DNA from: JBCBRD01 sp039819785
GTDB taxonomy: Bacteria > Pseudomonadota > Alphaproteobacteria > Rhizobiales > Hyphomicrobiaceae
Assembly (NCBI GenBank): GCA_039819785.1
Contig: JBCBRH010000020.1
Span: 7,182-71,181 of the forward strand
Direction of reading: 5' to 3'
DNA: 64,000 nucleotides
Shown: piece by piece, positions 34,922 to 44,729 of the stretch
Position numbering within the stretch: the first letter of the stretch is position 1
How the letters are laid out: each line of letters starts with the position of its first letter
The notes under the pieces: model-generated
Seen by the model: the letters and a program-made list of their open reading frames with translations, nothing else
The model's database searches: none
What the model was told of the DNA's origin: nothing
Made by a program: the position numbers and the translations under genes

Positions 34922-36190
34922 TCATAACGCGATATCACCATCCTTGCTGACAACTCGAGTCGCCGGGCACAACACTACGAACTTGCCGCCCCGCTTCAGA
35001 TATTCAGGGTTCGACTCGATGATTTTTTTCGAGTGTACCCATGCAAGTATGACGGTGTAGTCGGGCTGGCGTTCCAGCAGCTCGGCAGTCGGAACAACGA
35101 CAATCCCGTCTCCGGTCTCGTATTTCCCAACCTTTTGCGTATGGTCGTCAACGATGAAATCGAGCTTTCCAGTGAGACCGAGCTGAGTGATCAAAGTCGG
35201 ACCACTGCGGGCCGCCCCGTACCCTGCGATCGACTTCCCTTCGCTCTTCCATTTGGAGGTCAATTCTGCCGTTTTTCGACGAAGCCCCTGAATTTGATCA
35301 TTGAACGCGCGCAATGTTGAGAGTTCCGTCAGTCCTCGTGTCTTTTCATCCTCCAGCAGTTCTGAGAGTGAGGCATCCGGTTTTCTTGGACCACCTTTGA
35401 GTTGGACGGTGCCGACCAAAGAGCCATGTTGGATTGGCATATGTTCGGTCGCGATGAGTTCCAAACCATGACGATCGAGGAAAGGCGCCAGGGGTGTCGC
35501 CGAATGATGGCTCATGTGCTCATGGAATATGGTCGCGATGAGCACTCCATCTATGATGTCTCGCAGGTATTGCGCTTCAAAGAAAAACAAGCCGTCTGGA
35601 TGAAGCATGGTTCGTACACAGTCGACCATTTCGCCAAGATCGTCCGCATGTGCAAACACGTTGAATGCGCAAATGATATGTGCTGGCCCGTGCTCTGCGC
35701 GGATTTTTTCGGCTACGTCTAGGGTCATCAACGATGCGATTGTCGGAATGCCATCCGCGTTGGCTTTTTCCGCGACCTCAGTCGCTGGATCAACACCGAT
35801 CACTCGGCATCCAGCTGCTAAAAATGGCTTCAGCAGCGACCCGTCGTTGCTACCGATATCAACCACGAGTGCGCCTTCAGGCGGTTTTGCTTTGGCAATG
35901 AACTTGGCTGCCATTTCTTTGAAGTGTTCCGGCATCCCCTTGGCGTCACCGGAGTAGTAGGTGTACGAATCCCAGAGACTTTTCGAGTCAATGACATCGA
36001 GCTGCTGGACGTGGCTACAATCTGCACACATGTAGACGTCTACAGGGAAACGGGGTGTGTTGCGTGCGACCTCACGGTCGGTGCTGTAGTTTTCAGACAG
36101 CGGAATTGGGTCGAGTTCAACGACACGCTCCACTTTCATCGAGGCGCAGAGCCTGCAACCCTTCCGATGTTTTACCGTAGCGGTCATCAA
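34922..36190 (-). CDS. Zn-binding SAM methyltransferase, NovU/TylC3-like C-methyltransferase
   Basis: 422 residues with the three-part layout of deoxysugar C-methyltransferases: an N-terminal zinc site with Cys pairs CRLCASMKV (near 12-20) and YMCADCSHVQQL (near 53-64); a central SAM domain with GALVVDIGSNDGSLLKPFL; the conserved FHEHMSHHS block near 222; and a C-terminal Methyltransf_14-like domain with SIAGYGAARSGPTLI and DFIVDDHTQKVGKY. Family members methylate C3 of NDP-4-keto-6-deoxysugars. Overlaps the RmlD-like gene by 4 bases. Confidence 0.9.
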   Translation of the reverse strand: MMTATVKHRKGCRLCASMKVERVVELDPIPLSENYSTDREVARNTPRFPVDVYMCADCSHVQQLDVIDSKSLWDSYTYYSGDAKGMPEHFKEMAAKFIAKAKPPEGALVVDIGSNDGSLLKPFLAAGCRVIGVDPATEVAEKANADGIPTIASLMTLDVAEKIRAEHGPAHIICAFNVFAHADDLGEMVDCVRTMLHPDGLFFFEAQYLRDIIDGVLIATIFHEHMSHHSATPLAPFLDRHGLELIATEHMPIQHGSLVGTVQLKGGPRKPDASLSELLEDEKTRGLTELSTLRAFNDQIQGLRRKTAELTSKWKSEGKSIAGYGAARSGPTLITQLGLTGKLDFIVDDHTQKVGKYETGDGIVVVPTAELLERQPDYTVILAWVHSKKIIESNPEYLKRGGKFVVLCPATRVVSKDGDIAL

Positions 36191-37080
36191 CTTTCTCCTG
36201 TTGCGGCGAAATGGTCGGCAATGATGTCTTTGACGAGACTTTCAACAGCCTGTGGGGCAAGTCCGCTAAGCTCCGATGTTCGCTCCATCCCGATCCCGCT
36301 GTACTTCGGCTTGAACGCAATATGAATTCCCTTAGCCTCTGAAGTTGTCGGTTTAACAAGCGATGGGTCGATACCCAGCTCATTTGCGAGCGCATGGGCA
36401 AACCGAACGTAGGAAACGTTGTCGGCACCTGACAAATGTAGATTGCCAGATAACCGTTTCTGCGAGAGCTCCGCCAGTGCATCCCCAACGAAGCGTACCG
36501 AAATGGGCGCAAAGATCAGATCTTCAAAAGGCTCTATGGGCTGGCCGGCCTCCCAAGCTGCAAACCATGCGGGGAGCGGCGATACCTTGGAGTTCATAAT
36601 CTTGGTAAGCCGGATGATGCTGAATCTTTCGGCGGTGCCACCTTGCACAAGTCGCTGTCTGATCGCTTTTTCGCCATCCGACTTTTGCTGCGCGTAGGCA
36701 ATGTCTGGGGCATGCTCATCATCTTCATGCGGCCACGGGCGATTCCCGCCGAATACGGAATTTGTCGAAATGAACGAAACGAATTTCCCTTGGTCCAGTA
36801 GCGACAGAACGAGATCCGGGATCAACTTGACATTGATCGTACGGGCCATCGGGTCTGTCTCGCAGCGTTCATAGTTCGTGGCTGCTGCAATGATGAGCGC
36901 ACTTTCGATACTATCGCCGACCTGATACGTCTCGGGTCGCTCGAAATCGAGCAGAATACGGTCCTCGGAAACCGTGCCTTCACGGCGGGTCGTTGCAACG
37001 ACCTTTTGAGCGCGCTCCCGCAACGCGCGCACCACGCTAGCGCCAACCAGGCTGTCGCCACCCACCACCAACGTTGTCAT
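36187..37080 (-). CDS. RmlD-like NDP-sugar reductase/epimerase (extended SDR)
   Basis: 297 residues from ATG 37080. NAD(P)-binding TTLVVGGDSLVGASVVRAL; catalytic YxxxK as YAQQK; FVSFISTNSVFGG is the Ser/Thr strand. Resembles dTDP-4-dehydrorhamnose reductases, which reduce a 4-keto group to make a deoxysugar, and would act on the product of the neighbouring C-methyltransferase; the exact substrate is inference. Overlaps the downstream methyltransferase gene by 4 bases (ATGA). Confidence 0.82.
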   Translation of the reverse strand: MTTLVVGGDSLVGASVVRALRERAQKVVATTRREGTVSEDRILLDFERPETYQVGDSIESALIIAAATNYERCETDPMARTINVKLIPDLVLSLLDQGKFVSFISTNSVFGGNRPWPHEDDEHAPDIAYAQQKSDGEKAIRQRLVQGGTAERFSIIRLTKIMNSKVSPLPAWFAAWEAGQPIEPFEDLIFAPISVRFVGDALAELSQKRLSGNLHLSGADNVSYVRFAHALANELGIDPSLVKPTTSEAKGIHIAFKPKYSGIGMERTSELSGLAPQAVESLVKDIIADHFAATGES

Positions 37081-37259
37081 GTTTCCCCCCACTTGCTAGT
37101 TTTATGGCCCAAACGAACGTCCTACGGTCGAGCTAGCGAATTTGAGTAGCAAAGAAGCATCGCCTGGCGCAATCGACTTGATGCGGGGGCGTTTGCTGTG
37201 TGCCCTTTGTCACCAGGAAAAGACGCGCCGCATTGTCCGTTGTTGTTCGCCACCACTTG

Positions 37260-39236
37260 TCAGTTGTTCAGCCTTTGTAACGTGACCACTGCACTTGTGC
37301 AGGCGTTTGGGCATGTCGAAGACGGATTTCTCAAGCGCATATTGTTGCAAGCGATCAGACACGAGCTGCTGACCCAGCCAGCAGATGCGAAGAGGATCAG
37401 CGGTAACTTGTAAAGATTTAGCGGCAGGACTTTGCGACGTAGCCGTTGTTCAATTCTGGCGAGTTGGCCCTTGACCCGACCGCCAATGAATTTTGCTTGG
37501 ACGTCATATCCTATCCAATTTGGTGGCAAGATCTCAGCTGCATACTGAGCCAATTCAAATTTGAAATTCGTCGGGTTGATTTCGCCGTCCTTATGATCGA
37601 TGTAGATTGAAACTTTGCCATCTGGTTTGACCTGATCGACAAGCACGCCAACCAGTTGTGCCAGGTCCCGACAGTGCGCTCTGCGGGTATAGATCAGTAC
37701 GGTTTTAAATGGTTCGGGAAACTGCTGCCGAAGCTTGGCTCTTGAAAGTTCTGAGATCTCCGATGGCTTGACGGGAAGCAACGGCATTTGTCGCTTTTGC
37801 GTAAGCCCATCGATGAAAGTTATTGTAAGCGGGTCAGCGGCGAGATTCACCAGCAAACCGCTGCCATTTGAATGCCTGCCGATCCACTGAGAGAAAAGGC
37901 GGGCATCGGCCCAACTTCCATGCCAGATCGGCACGTCTGGAAAAGCACCTTGGGATCGTTTGATGTAACCGACGAACTGATTGTAATTGGTGTGTACTCT
38001 TTGGCTGATGCTTTCGGTGATCAGAACCCGGAGCGGTGACTGTTTGGCTGGGGCTTGGCTAGCTTGTATGTGTGAATGGAGCGGGTTTGAGTCGCCGGTT
38101 TGTGGGAGTTCAGGCGGCAGCCCGTTTTCAAGCTGTTGCGATAGGGACATCCCCGCGTTTCTAAGCTGCAGCCAGGCTTGTACGCCGGGGACCCAGTAAT
38201 GATGATGTTCATGGGGGACCGGCGTTTTGCTCATCCGACCCTGAAGATCCTTCATGTAAATGTCGAACTGCTTTGTCTTTGCTGCCAGATTAGATGGCGG
38301 GTTTCCACTATGGAACCTGACCGTCGTCTGTGCGTAGGTGCGGTGTTCTTTGGTTGTCCAGCCTGACAATTCTTGGGCAATAGCAGCTGGTGATTTGGTT
38401 CCGCTGATAAGGAATTCTCCTTCCTGCGCCCCGGGCTGCAATTCAAGCAGGTAAAATGCGTCCGAGTTGTCCAAGACCTTAATGTCGCCCGAGGGGACGA
38501 GATCGGGTACGAAACCATAATCACAATAGGATAGTGACGGACCCATCGGTTGCTCAGGCTTGATGGCAAGCATGAATATCAAATGATGGCGCGCGAGCAG
38601 GGTATCATTGCTGACCTGCCAGTAGACCTGATTGTGTGTGATACAGGTTAAAAGGCTTTGGGTTACAGTCTTGGCCATGACTGTCGGATGCAGATTTTCA
38701 AAGGTGAGTTGGACCAGCTCACGGGGTGCGATAGACAGCGTATGGGTTTGCTCATCTACCGTTTCGAGCAGTGTTGGTAAGATTTTTTCTGCGCTGGCCC
38801 GCAGGGTAGGAGCCATGATAGCGCCGCGGCCTGCGCGCATTTCTTCAAGGAGCGCTTGGCAAGAGCCTTTTGCCATCACAAAATCGGAATTCATGAACAC
38901 GAAATATGTGCTGGTCTGCGCGTCACCTTTGTCTCTGATACCTCTTGCATAGGCCAAGGTCAGCGTAACGCCGTAGTTTCCTGGTGCCACAAGGTCATCA
39001 ATTAACAAGAACCTGACTGGACTGATCGATTTCAGACGTCGAAACGCAGGTTGTTTGTCAAAAAAACTGAGACTGTCCTGCGTCGTCAAAATGACCACTT
39101 CGAAATCTGTCTCACGGGCAAGTAAGTCGAGGTTGTCGGGTGCCAGGTAGGATGGCAACGAAACCGAGGCGAACTCCTTGACGTACCGTTCGCCCCATAT
39201 CGCCGTTAAAAACGTGACGCTTAAGCGTTCTGCCAT
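37260..39236 (-). CDS. Large unknown protein, glycosyltransferase-like N-terminus
   Basis: 658 residues; no named family recognised. The N-terminal about 330 residues look like a GT-A-type fold: SVTFLTAIWGERYVKEFAS at the start and TYFVFMNSDFVMAKGSCQAL near residues 109-128 with a possible acidic metal site, then RAGRGAIMAPTLRAS. After a Pro/Gln-rich linker (about 385-410) a second domain starts at PLRVLITESISQRVHTNYNQ and contains VLIYTRRAHCRDLAQLV and SIYIDHKDGEINP. A hydrophobic segment (LPLILFASAGWVSSSCLIAC) lies near the C-terminus. Probably a two-domain glycan enzyme; function not assigned. Confidence 0.6.
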   Translation of the reverse strand: MAERLSVTFLTAIWGERYVKEFASVSLPSYLAPDNLDLLARETDFEVVILTTQDSLSFFDKQPAFRRLKSISPVRFLLIDDLVAPGNYGVTLTLAYARGIRDKGDAQTSTYFVFMNSDFVMAKGSCQALLEEMRAGRGAIMAPTLRASAEKILPTLLETVDEQTHTLSIAPRELVQLTFENLHPTVMAKTVTQSLLTCITHNQVYWQVSNDTLLARHHLIFMLAIKPEQPMGPSLSYCDYGFVPDLVPSGDIKVLDNSDAFYLLELQPGAQEGEFLISGTKSPAAIAQELSGWTTKEHRTYAQTTVRFHSGNPPSNLAAKTKQFDIYMKDLQGRMSKTPVPHEHHHYWVPGVQAWLQLRNAGMSLSQQLENGLPPELPQTGDSNPLHSHIQASQAPAKQSPLRVLITESISQRVHTNYNQFVGYIKRSQGAFPDVPIWHGSWADARLFSQWIGRHSNGSGLLVNLAADPLTITFIDGLTQKRQMPLLPVKPSEISELSRAKLRQQFPEPFKTVLIYTRRAHCRDLAQLVGVLVDQVKPDGKVSIYIDHKDGEINPTNFKFELAQYAAEILPPNWIGYDVQAKFIGGRVKGQLARIEQRLRRKVLPLNLYKLPLILFASAGWVSSSCLIACNNMRLRNPSSTCPNACTSAVVTLQRLNN

Positions 39237-39836
39237 GTTTGTCTCGCTGTAGCGAAATGCACTCAGAAATGGTCGCCCGTCGGCAAACGAAGACAGCCGC
39301 TCACGTTGTGTCTCCGAGCGGTTTGACGACTGCTGTGTGGCTTAACGGACCGACAGAAACAAATATACCCCGCAACACTTTGAGGATTGTGGAAACTGCC
39401 ACACGAACATAGGTTGACACAGCAGTGCTTCTAGCAAAAACCCCGCTTCTCTAGGTTTCAACCTGCTGCAACCATTTGTCTGCGCATGTAACCTGAAGCG
39501 CCCGGCCAGACCGGCTTGCGACCTGACCTATGATTGTGCATGCCTGCTCTCGCCAACTCTGTAAAAATGCCTTGGACTACTGTGGTTTCTGCGCGCAAAC
39601 GGTTCCGCTCAACGGCGGGATTTTCCGGGTTTAGCGTCTCAGTATAGGGTGTCTTAGAGATGGGGCGGTGAGCTGTAGAAACGGTCGGTACGATCGCACG
39701 AATTACGTGATGCACAATCGGTACAGGTAAAGTTTGCTTCCAGTGAGGTGTCGAAGTCAGCGCTAGGTTTTGTGCCGAAATTGCAACAGGCATTGCTTTT
39801 GTTGAATCACGTTATGGATCAGAGGATGTACGCTGC
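39237..39836. other. 600-base intergenic region between divergent genes
   Basis: Lies between the starts of the 658-residue protein (-) and the WbuC-like cupin (+). A minus-strand frame at 39458-39793 exists but has low-quality, Pro/Arg-rich sequence and I do not call it. Presumably carries both promoters; no motif is clear. Confidence 0.4.
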
Positions 39837-40370
39837 ATGTCGTTGACTGAAATGACCGCCGAAAGCCCCGAGGTCTATTATTCAAACCTCAGTATCGGTC
39901 GGGTAGACAATGAGGTGCTTAACTTCTTGAAAGAGCGGGCAAGCGAAACGAAGCGTGGGCGGTGTCGCCTATGTCTTCACCCGACACCCGATGCGATCCA
40001 GCAGGAAATGGTCATAGTGATGCGCGGCGACAGTTATGTGCGTCCGCATGCTCATGTCGGGAAAGGTGAGACCCTGCTGGTTCTCGATGGTCAAGCAACG
40101 GCGCCGATATTTTCTGAAGACGGGGCAATCGTTGATGCTATCTCGCTAGGTCCTACTGGCAGTGGCCGTACGTTCTTTTATCGAATGCCTGAGCAGGTGT
40201 ATCACGGCCTATGGATATCGACAGACTGGCTCGTGTATGTTGAGACCACGATTGGCCCGTTCTCTCGTGATGCCACCTTGTTTCCTGATTGGGGCCCCGA
40301 TCTCGATGATCCTCAAGAGATTGCGAAAGTTCGCCGCGAACAGCTCGCCATGGCGGAACGGCTCGTTTGA
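39837..40370 (+). CDS. WbuC-family cupin metalloprotein
   Basis: 177 residues. WbuC-like features: RGRCRLCLHPTPDAIQQEMV near residues 40-59, then cupin motif 1 SYVRPHAHVGKGETLLVLDG with metal ligands H, H and E, and FFYRMPEQVYHGLWI as motif 2 with a further His. WbuC genes are common in O-antigen clusters, but the reaction is unknown (proposed sugar isomerase or regulator-like cupin). GAGGA lies about 10 bases upstream of the ATG. Alone on the plus strand ahead of the convergent gmhB-like gene. Confidence 0.85.
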   Translation: MSLTEMTAESPEVYYSNLSIGRVDNEVLNFLKERASETKRGRCRLCLHPTPDAIQQEMVIVMRGDSYVRPHAHVGKGETLLVLDGQATAPIFSEDGAIVDAISLGPTGSGRTFFYRMPEQVYHGLWISTDWLVYVETTIGPFSRDATLFPDWGPDLDDPQEIAKVRREQLAMAERLV

Positions 40371-40483
40371 GCGATGTAAGAACGACATTGCGCGGCCTTG
40401 GTACCGATGCAGCAGTCGCCACAATGCAGATTTGTCTTACGTGCGGACCAAAGCGGATAAACTGTTCACGTCAGGTGGCAGCA

Positions 40484-41080
40484 TCATGGCTGTTTCAGGT
40501 CGGCAAGCAAATCTTTGAACTTCGCTGAGAGTGCAAGAACTGACGGCACAGTGACCAGTGCGGTATTCTCCAAGTCTGGTGGAATATTCATATGATCGCC
40601 GACGAGACAGCACATCGCCAGCTTCGCAGATATCGCGGCTCTAAGGTCGGATGCTCTGTCTCCGATCAGGAGCGAGTGCTCAAGAGAAACACCATGGTTT
40701 TCTGCTGCCGCCATTAGCATGCCCGGATTGGGCTTGCGCCAAGGGTGATCGGCAATGGCAAATTTTGAGACGCGGGCGTCAAGATGAAACGGGCAGTGGT
40801 AGACCGCAGTTAGAGGTGCACCAGCTTCGGCGAACCTTTCCAACATCCATCTCGTTAGTTCGAAGAACTGGTCTTCCGTATAGTATCCGCGGCCAATTCC
40901 GGATTGGTTTGTCACCACGATGATCTCAAACCCTAAGCGCCGTGCGTCGCGTGCGATATCGAAGATGCCGTCAAGGAATTGAAAATCCTCGGTGCGGTGC
41001 ACGTATCCCGAATCGACGTTGATGACCCCGTCCCGATCCAGAAACAGTGCTTGGCAAATGCGTGAGACTTCTGGCGTCAT
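40484..41080 (-). CDS. gmhB: GmhB-like D-glycero-D-manno-heptose bisphosphate 7-phosphatase (HAD-IIIA)
   Basis: 198 residues from ATG 41080; the frame runs to 41242 but GmhB proteins begin only a few residues before the DxD motif. Seen: ALFLDRDGVINVDSGYVHR (nucleophile Asp and DxD), VVTNQSGIGRGYYTEDQF, VYHCPFH for the GmhB zinc loop (partly conserved, fewer Cys than usual), WRKPNPGMLMAAA and LLIGDRASDLRAA. Removes the 7-phosphate of heptose bisphosphate. With the GmhA-like and HldE-like genes it forms a heptose set. Substrate anomer not predictable. Confidence 0.85.
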   Translation of the reverse strand: MTPEVSRICQALFLDRDGVINVDSGYVHRTEDFQFLDGIFDIARDARRLGFEIIVVTNQSGIGRGYYTEDQFFELTRWMLERFAEAGAPLTAVYHCPFHLDARVSKFAIADHPWRKPNPGMLMAAAENHGVSLEHSLLIGDRASDLRAAISAKLAMCCLVGDHMNIPPDLENTALVTVPSVLALSAKFKDLLADLKQP

Positions 41081-41528
41081 CGGATAACCAACGTGAGTGT
41101 CGAGGGGATCGGGCTTGTTTGGCTTACTGATAGTCCGGTAGACGTCTAGGCAGAAAGTGTGCGGTTGCACACAATCGAACTGCCGCACCTGCAGATGAGT
41201 GATATATGTCGAAAGATTCTTGATCTGTGGCGCTGAACGCACCTGAGACCCCGACAGAGTTTCGGTGCTGCTTTGTCTCTGTCTAGCTTGGATTACGTGA
41301 TAGCGAGGTTAGACTGTGCGGAGTGTGAAAGACACACTACCAGTGTTGCACTTTTGAAGATGAACGTGGACCGAATGTGCAATCGCTTGTGCCTTTCCCC
41401 ATCACCGTTGTAGGTTCGCCCGTCGCGTCGATTCTTCGGTTTGCCGGAGGCGCTTCGACATTATCCGCCGGCGCGGTCGTGGCGGTATTTCTTCTCCAAT
41501 TTGGTGATTTCTGGAAGGATAGAACGCG
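41081..41528. other. Divergent intergenic region
   Basis: 448 bases between the gmhB-like gene (-) and the methyltransferase (+). Contains one 6-bp hairpin AGTGTG-AAAGA-CACACT (41322-41338). No gene recognised; presumed promoters for both sides. Confidence 0.4.
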
Positions 41529-42737
41529 ATGGCGTGCCTCGTTTGCCACGGGAAGGATGTAACGGAGCATCTCGACATGGGCTCACATCCGGTCTCGTCG
41601 TTTTACCTCGTCGATCGAGATGCGAAGGAGCGGAATTTTCGTCTCGCGCTCGGGCAGTGTGATACCTGCGGCACAATCCAATCAACCAATATTGTCCCCC
41701 ACGAGGCGCTGGTTCCGCCCTACGATTGGCTTTTTGCCCGCGAACCTGAAGACCATCTCGACGTCGTCGTTGAGCAGCTAATCGAGACGTCCGGGATCGG
41801 GCCGGACAGTGTGATTGCAGCATTGACCGCCAAAGATGACACGACGCTTGAGCGGTTCCGAAAAAAAGGTTTTCGAAACACTTGGCGCGTCGACTTGCAG
41901 GAGGACTTGGGTGTGACAAACCCGGCTGCAAGCTACGAAACAGCCCAAAAGTTCAACACCCCCGAACGTATGTCTGCCATTGCCGCGAAACGAGGCTCGG
42001 CGGATATCTTTATCGTCCGCCATATCATGGAACACGCAGAGGATCTTCATGCATTCATTCGGGGTTTGTCCGCGGCCGTAAAACCCGGCGGCATTGTCAT
42101 GATAGAGGTTCCCGATTGCACAGCGAACCTGCAGCTGGCGGATTTCTGCATGGTTTGGGAAGAGCATTCGCTGTACCTGACGCCCGAAACTTTTCGTCCG
42201 TTGTCGACAATCGGCGGGTTCGAGGAAATCCGTACGGAAATCTATCCGTTGCCTTTTGAAAACTGCCTCGTGCATTTTGCCCGAAAGACGCGAGAGCCGG
42301 GTCCCGTGAGGATAAGCGACGAGGCGCTTGCTCAGCGCGGTATGCTCGAAACGTACGCTAATCAATTTGGCCCCATGCGCGCCAAGGCCAGGAGCGAGCT
42401 TGAACGAATTCGGCGAGATGTCGGGCCAATCGCGTTGTTTGGCGCCGGTCACCTCGCATGTGCGTTTGCAAATTTCTTAGATCTTTCGGACCTGATTGAG
42501 TTCGTTGCCGACGACACGCCGCAAAAGCAAAACAAGTTCTTGCCCGGTTCGCGATTGCCTATTGTCTCCTCAACGGAGTTGGTCGACCAGAACATCAAGA
42601 TGTGCCTTTTAGCTCTGTCGATTAGCAACGAAGACGCCGTTATCAAGCGCCAGCAGGGGTATGTCGACTCGGGGGGGCATTTTCGGTCCATATTCCAGGC
42701 CAGCCCGCGCTCGTTGCTGAATAGTAGCCAAGTCTAG
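41529..42737 (+). CDS. Zn-binding SAM methyltransferase (C-methyltransferase-like)
   Basis: 402 residues. N-terminal zinc-type Cys pairs MACLVCHGKDV and GQCDTCGTIQSTN; central methyltransferase domain with ADIFIVRHIMEHAEDLHAFI and VKPGGIVMIEVPD; a conserved WEEHSLYLTPETF block; C-terminal domain with PIALFGAGHLACAFANFLD and EFVADDTPQKQNKFLPGS. Same architecture as the gene at 34922-36190 but clearly diverged. Motif I is atypical. AAGGA 9 bases before the ATG. First of four plus-strand genes with the ABC exporter. Confidence 0.85.
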   Translation: MACLVCHGKDVTEHLDMGSHPVSSFYLVDRDAKERNFRLALGQCDTCGTIQSTNIVPHEALVPPYDWLFAREPEDHLDVVVEQLIETSGIGPDSVIAALTAKDDTTLERFRKKGFRNTWRVDLQEDLGVTNPAASYETAQKFNTPERMSAIAAKRGSADIFIVRHIMEHAEDLHAFIRGLSAAVKPGGIVMIEVPDCTANLQLADFCMVWEEHSLYLTPETFRPLSTIGGFEEIRTEIYPLPFENCLVHFARKTREPGPVRISDEALAQRGMLETYANQFGPMRAKARSELERIRRDVGPIALFGAGHLACAFANFLDLSDLIEFVADDTPQKQNKFLPGSRLPIVSSTELVDQNIKMCLLALSISNEDAVIKRQQGYVDSGGHFRSIFQASPRSLLNSSQV

Positions 42738-42787
42738 AGACCTACATTTGGGTATGTTGAGAGCTATCGAGGTACTAAAGCGAGCCA

Positions 42788-43639
42788 ATGACGGACATTT
42801 CTCAAACCGATCAAGCTAACGAAAAAGTGGTTGTCTCGCCGGCTAAGGGAAACGTATTTGATATCGCTATTGCCGACATCCAAGATGCTGTAAGGCTGGC
42901 CCCGCTTTGGCTGCGCACCGGTTGGTTCACGATTGTTCAGGGTTATAGTCGGACTGTATTGGGCCCGCTTTGGCATACTTTGGGGCTTGCCGCTTTCGTG
43001 GTTGTGATGGGGACGATTTGGGGCGTCATTCTCAAGCAGGATCCGAGTACTTACTACAAGTACGTGACAGTGAGTTTGATGATCTGGATGCTGATTTCTT
43101 CCATGATCACTGGCGGCTCCGGGATCTTGATCAATGGACATGCGACCGCACTGTCGATGCGATTTCCTTATGTGGCTTTTGCATTCGGCCACGTTTGGCA
43201 GTCCCTACTGCTTTTTGCGCATCACCTCATCCTCTACGTTTTTGTTATGGTTGGTACGCAGTCGTCACCCGGGTTTGGTGTATTGCTTGCCATACCGGCG
43301 CTGGTTCTCATTCTCGCCAACGGTGTTTGGATGAGTATGCTATGTGGGATGCTCTGTTTGCGGCGGCGTGATCTTGGACCGTTGGCCGGGAGCGCCATGC
43401 AGGTCATGATGTTCGTGACGCCCGTGTTCTGGCCTAAGGATATGCTCGGTCCCGAACTGGCATGGGCGACGGATCTGAACCCTCTGTTCCACTTTGTTCA
43501 AATTATCAGACAGCCGCTACTTGGTGAGCCCGTTGCGATCGAAAGCTGGTATTGGGCGGTTGCGTCTTTGATCATTGGTACGATCGTTACAATGGCTTTG
43601 TACGGGCGCTACCGTCGCCACATGGCTTATTGGTATTGA
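42788..43639 (+). CDS. ABC-2 type polysaccharide export permease (Wzm-like)
   Basis: 283 residues with about six membrane helices. Typical of Wzm/KpsM permeases: LAPLWLRTGWFTIVQGYSRT and VLGPLWHTLGLAAFVVVMGT near the N-terminus, RRRDLGPLAGSAMQVMMFVT-PVFWP near residues 195-220, and NPLFHFVQIIRQPLLGEP. Exports lipid-linked glycan across the inner membrane together with the ATPase encoded 10 bases downstream. Confidence 0.93.
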   Translation: MTDISQTDQANEKVVVSPAKGNVFDIAIADIQDAVRLAPLWLRTGWFTIVQGYSRTVLGPLWHTLGLAAFVVVMGTIWGVILKQDPSTYYKYVTVSLMIWMLISSMITGGSGILINGHATALSMRFPYVAFAFGHVWQSLLLFAHHLILYVFVMVGTQSSPGFGVLLAIPALVLILANGVWMSMLCGMLCLRRRDLGPLAGSAMQVMMFVTPVFWPKDMLGPELAWATDLNPLFHFVQIIRQPLLGEPVAIESWYWAVASLIIGTIVTMALYGRYRRHMAYWY

Positions 43640-43649
43640 GGGTGGACGG

Positions 43650-44729
43650 ATGCCAAGCTTGAAAGTCGAACATGCCTGGGTCGAGTTCAGTGTTCCTAAA
43701 ACGTCCTCGCCGAAAAAGCACCGGTCGCTTACGGGGGGGCGGCTGGACAAGCATCGTGGCATCGTTACTGCGCTTGAAGATATCAGTTTTGAGCTGAAGT
43801 CGGGCGATCGGCTTGGCCTGATGGGGCATAACGGCGCTGGGAAGTCGACCATGCTGAGGCTTTTGGCAGGCGCCTATGCGCCAACCCGCGGCCGGGTTGT
43901 CTCATCAGGGCGTATTTCGACATTGTTGAACGCGACGCCTGGGCTGAATATTGATGGAACCGGGCGCGAAAACATAGTCACCTGCGGTCTTCACCTTGGC
44001 ATGAGCTACCGACACATAAATTCGAAAATGGAGGAGATCGCTGATTTTGCGGAGTTGGGTGATTTCATTGATCTCCCAGTACGAATCTATTCAGCAGGCA
44101 TGGTAACCCGCCTTGGATTCTCGATCGCGACGGCTGTTGATACGGAAATCCTACTGCTAGATGAAGGCCTTGCGACCGGCGACGCTCATTTCGCAAAAAA
44201 GGCCCAACAGCGTATGGCTGAACTCATGAAGAGTGCGGCTATCCTTGTCATCGCATCGCATTCGCAAGCATTGCTTGCTGATACCTGCACGCGTTGTTTG
44301 CTGATGGAGCATGGTCGTATCGTTGGAGATGGGCACCCAAAAACCGTGCTCCACGATTACCAGAATTCTGTCGTTGCTCGTGCTCGTCAGGACGACGAGG
44401 ATGGCTTGCTTCACTCCTACCAGCTTGCTACCGATATGGTTCAAAAAGGGCAGACGCCTTCTCTGGCGCTCGAAGAACAAGCTCTCCGCTATGCCTTACA
44501 GATTGCACCTGACGATATCCCAATGATTACGCGTTATTTCCGGGTGGTTGAAAACCAGTCTAGGCGGTTGGAACCAGAAATTGAGGCCGATTTAGTCTTG
44601 CGCGTACTTTCAAAAGAACCGGAGCGCAAAGACATGAAGAAGCGTCTATCATCGCTTATGGAGACATGCGGAGCCGAACTCAATTCTGAGCTTCGGACCA
44701 AGGTGACTGATGTTATGAATGCAAACTGA
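43650..44729 (+). CDS. Polysaccharide ABC exporter ATPase (Wzt-like)
   Basis: 359 residues from ATG 43650, with GAGGGTGGACGG upstream. ATPase domain: Walker A GLMGHNGAGKSTMLRLL near residues 56-72, signature YSAGMVTRLGFS as in Wzt/KpsT, Walker B EILLLDEGLATGDAHF, H-loop VIASHSQALLADTC. After about residue 240 comes a helical extension of about 110 residues (SLALEEQALRYALQIAPDDI), which resembles a TPR-like tail rather than the beta-sandwich carbohydrate-binding domain of O9a Wzt. What it recognises is unknown. Confidence 0.93.
   Translation: MPSLKVEHAWVEFSVPKTSSPKKHRSLTGGRLDKHRGIVTALEDISFELKSGDRLGLMGHNGAGKSTMLRLLAGAYAPTRGRVVSSGRISTLLNATPGLNIDGTGRENIVTCGLHLGMSYRHINSKMEEIADFAELGDFIDLPVRIYSAGMVTRLGFSIATAVDTEILLLDEGLATGDAHFAKKAQQRMAELMKSAAILVIASHSQALLADTCTRCLLMEHGRIVGDGHPKTVLHDYQNSVVARARQDDEDGLLHSYQLATDMVQKGQTPSLALEEQALRYALQIAPDDIPMITRYFRVVENQSRRLEPEIEADLVLRVLSKEPERKDMKKRLSSLMETCGAELNSELRTKVTDVMNAN

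Noticed and set aside
39458..39793. 111-codon minus-strand frame between the 658-residue gene and the cupin gene
   Set aside because: No start signal and low-quality sequence; more likely intergenic.
40371..40483. Possible terminator between the convergent cupin and gmhB-like genes
   Set aside because: No stem of useful length followed by a U-run could be found in the 113-base gap.
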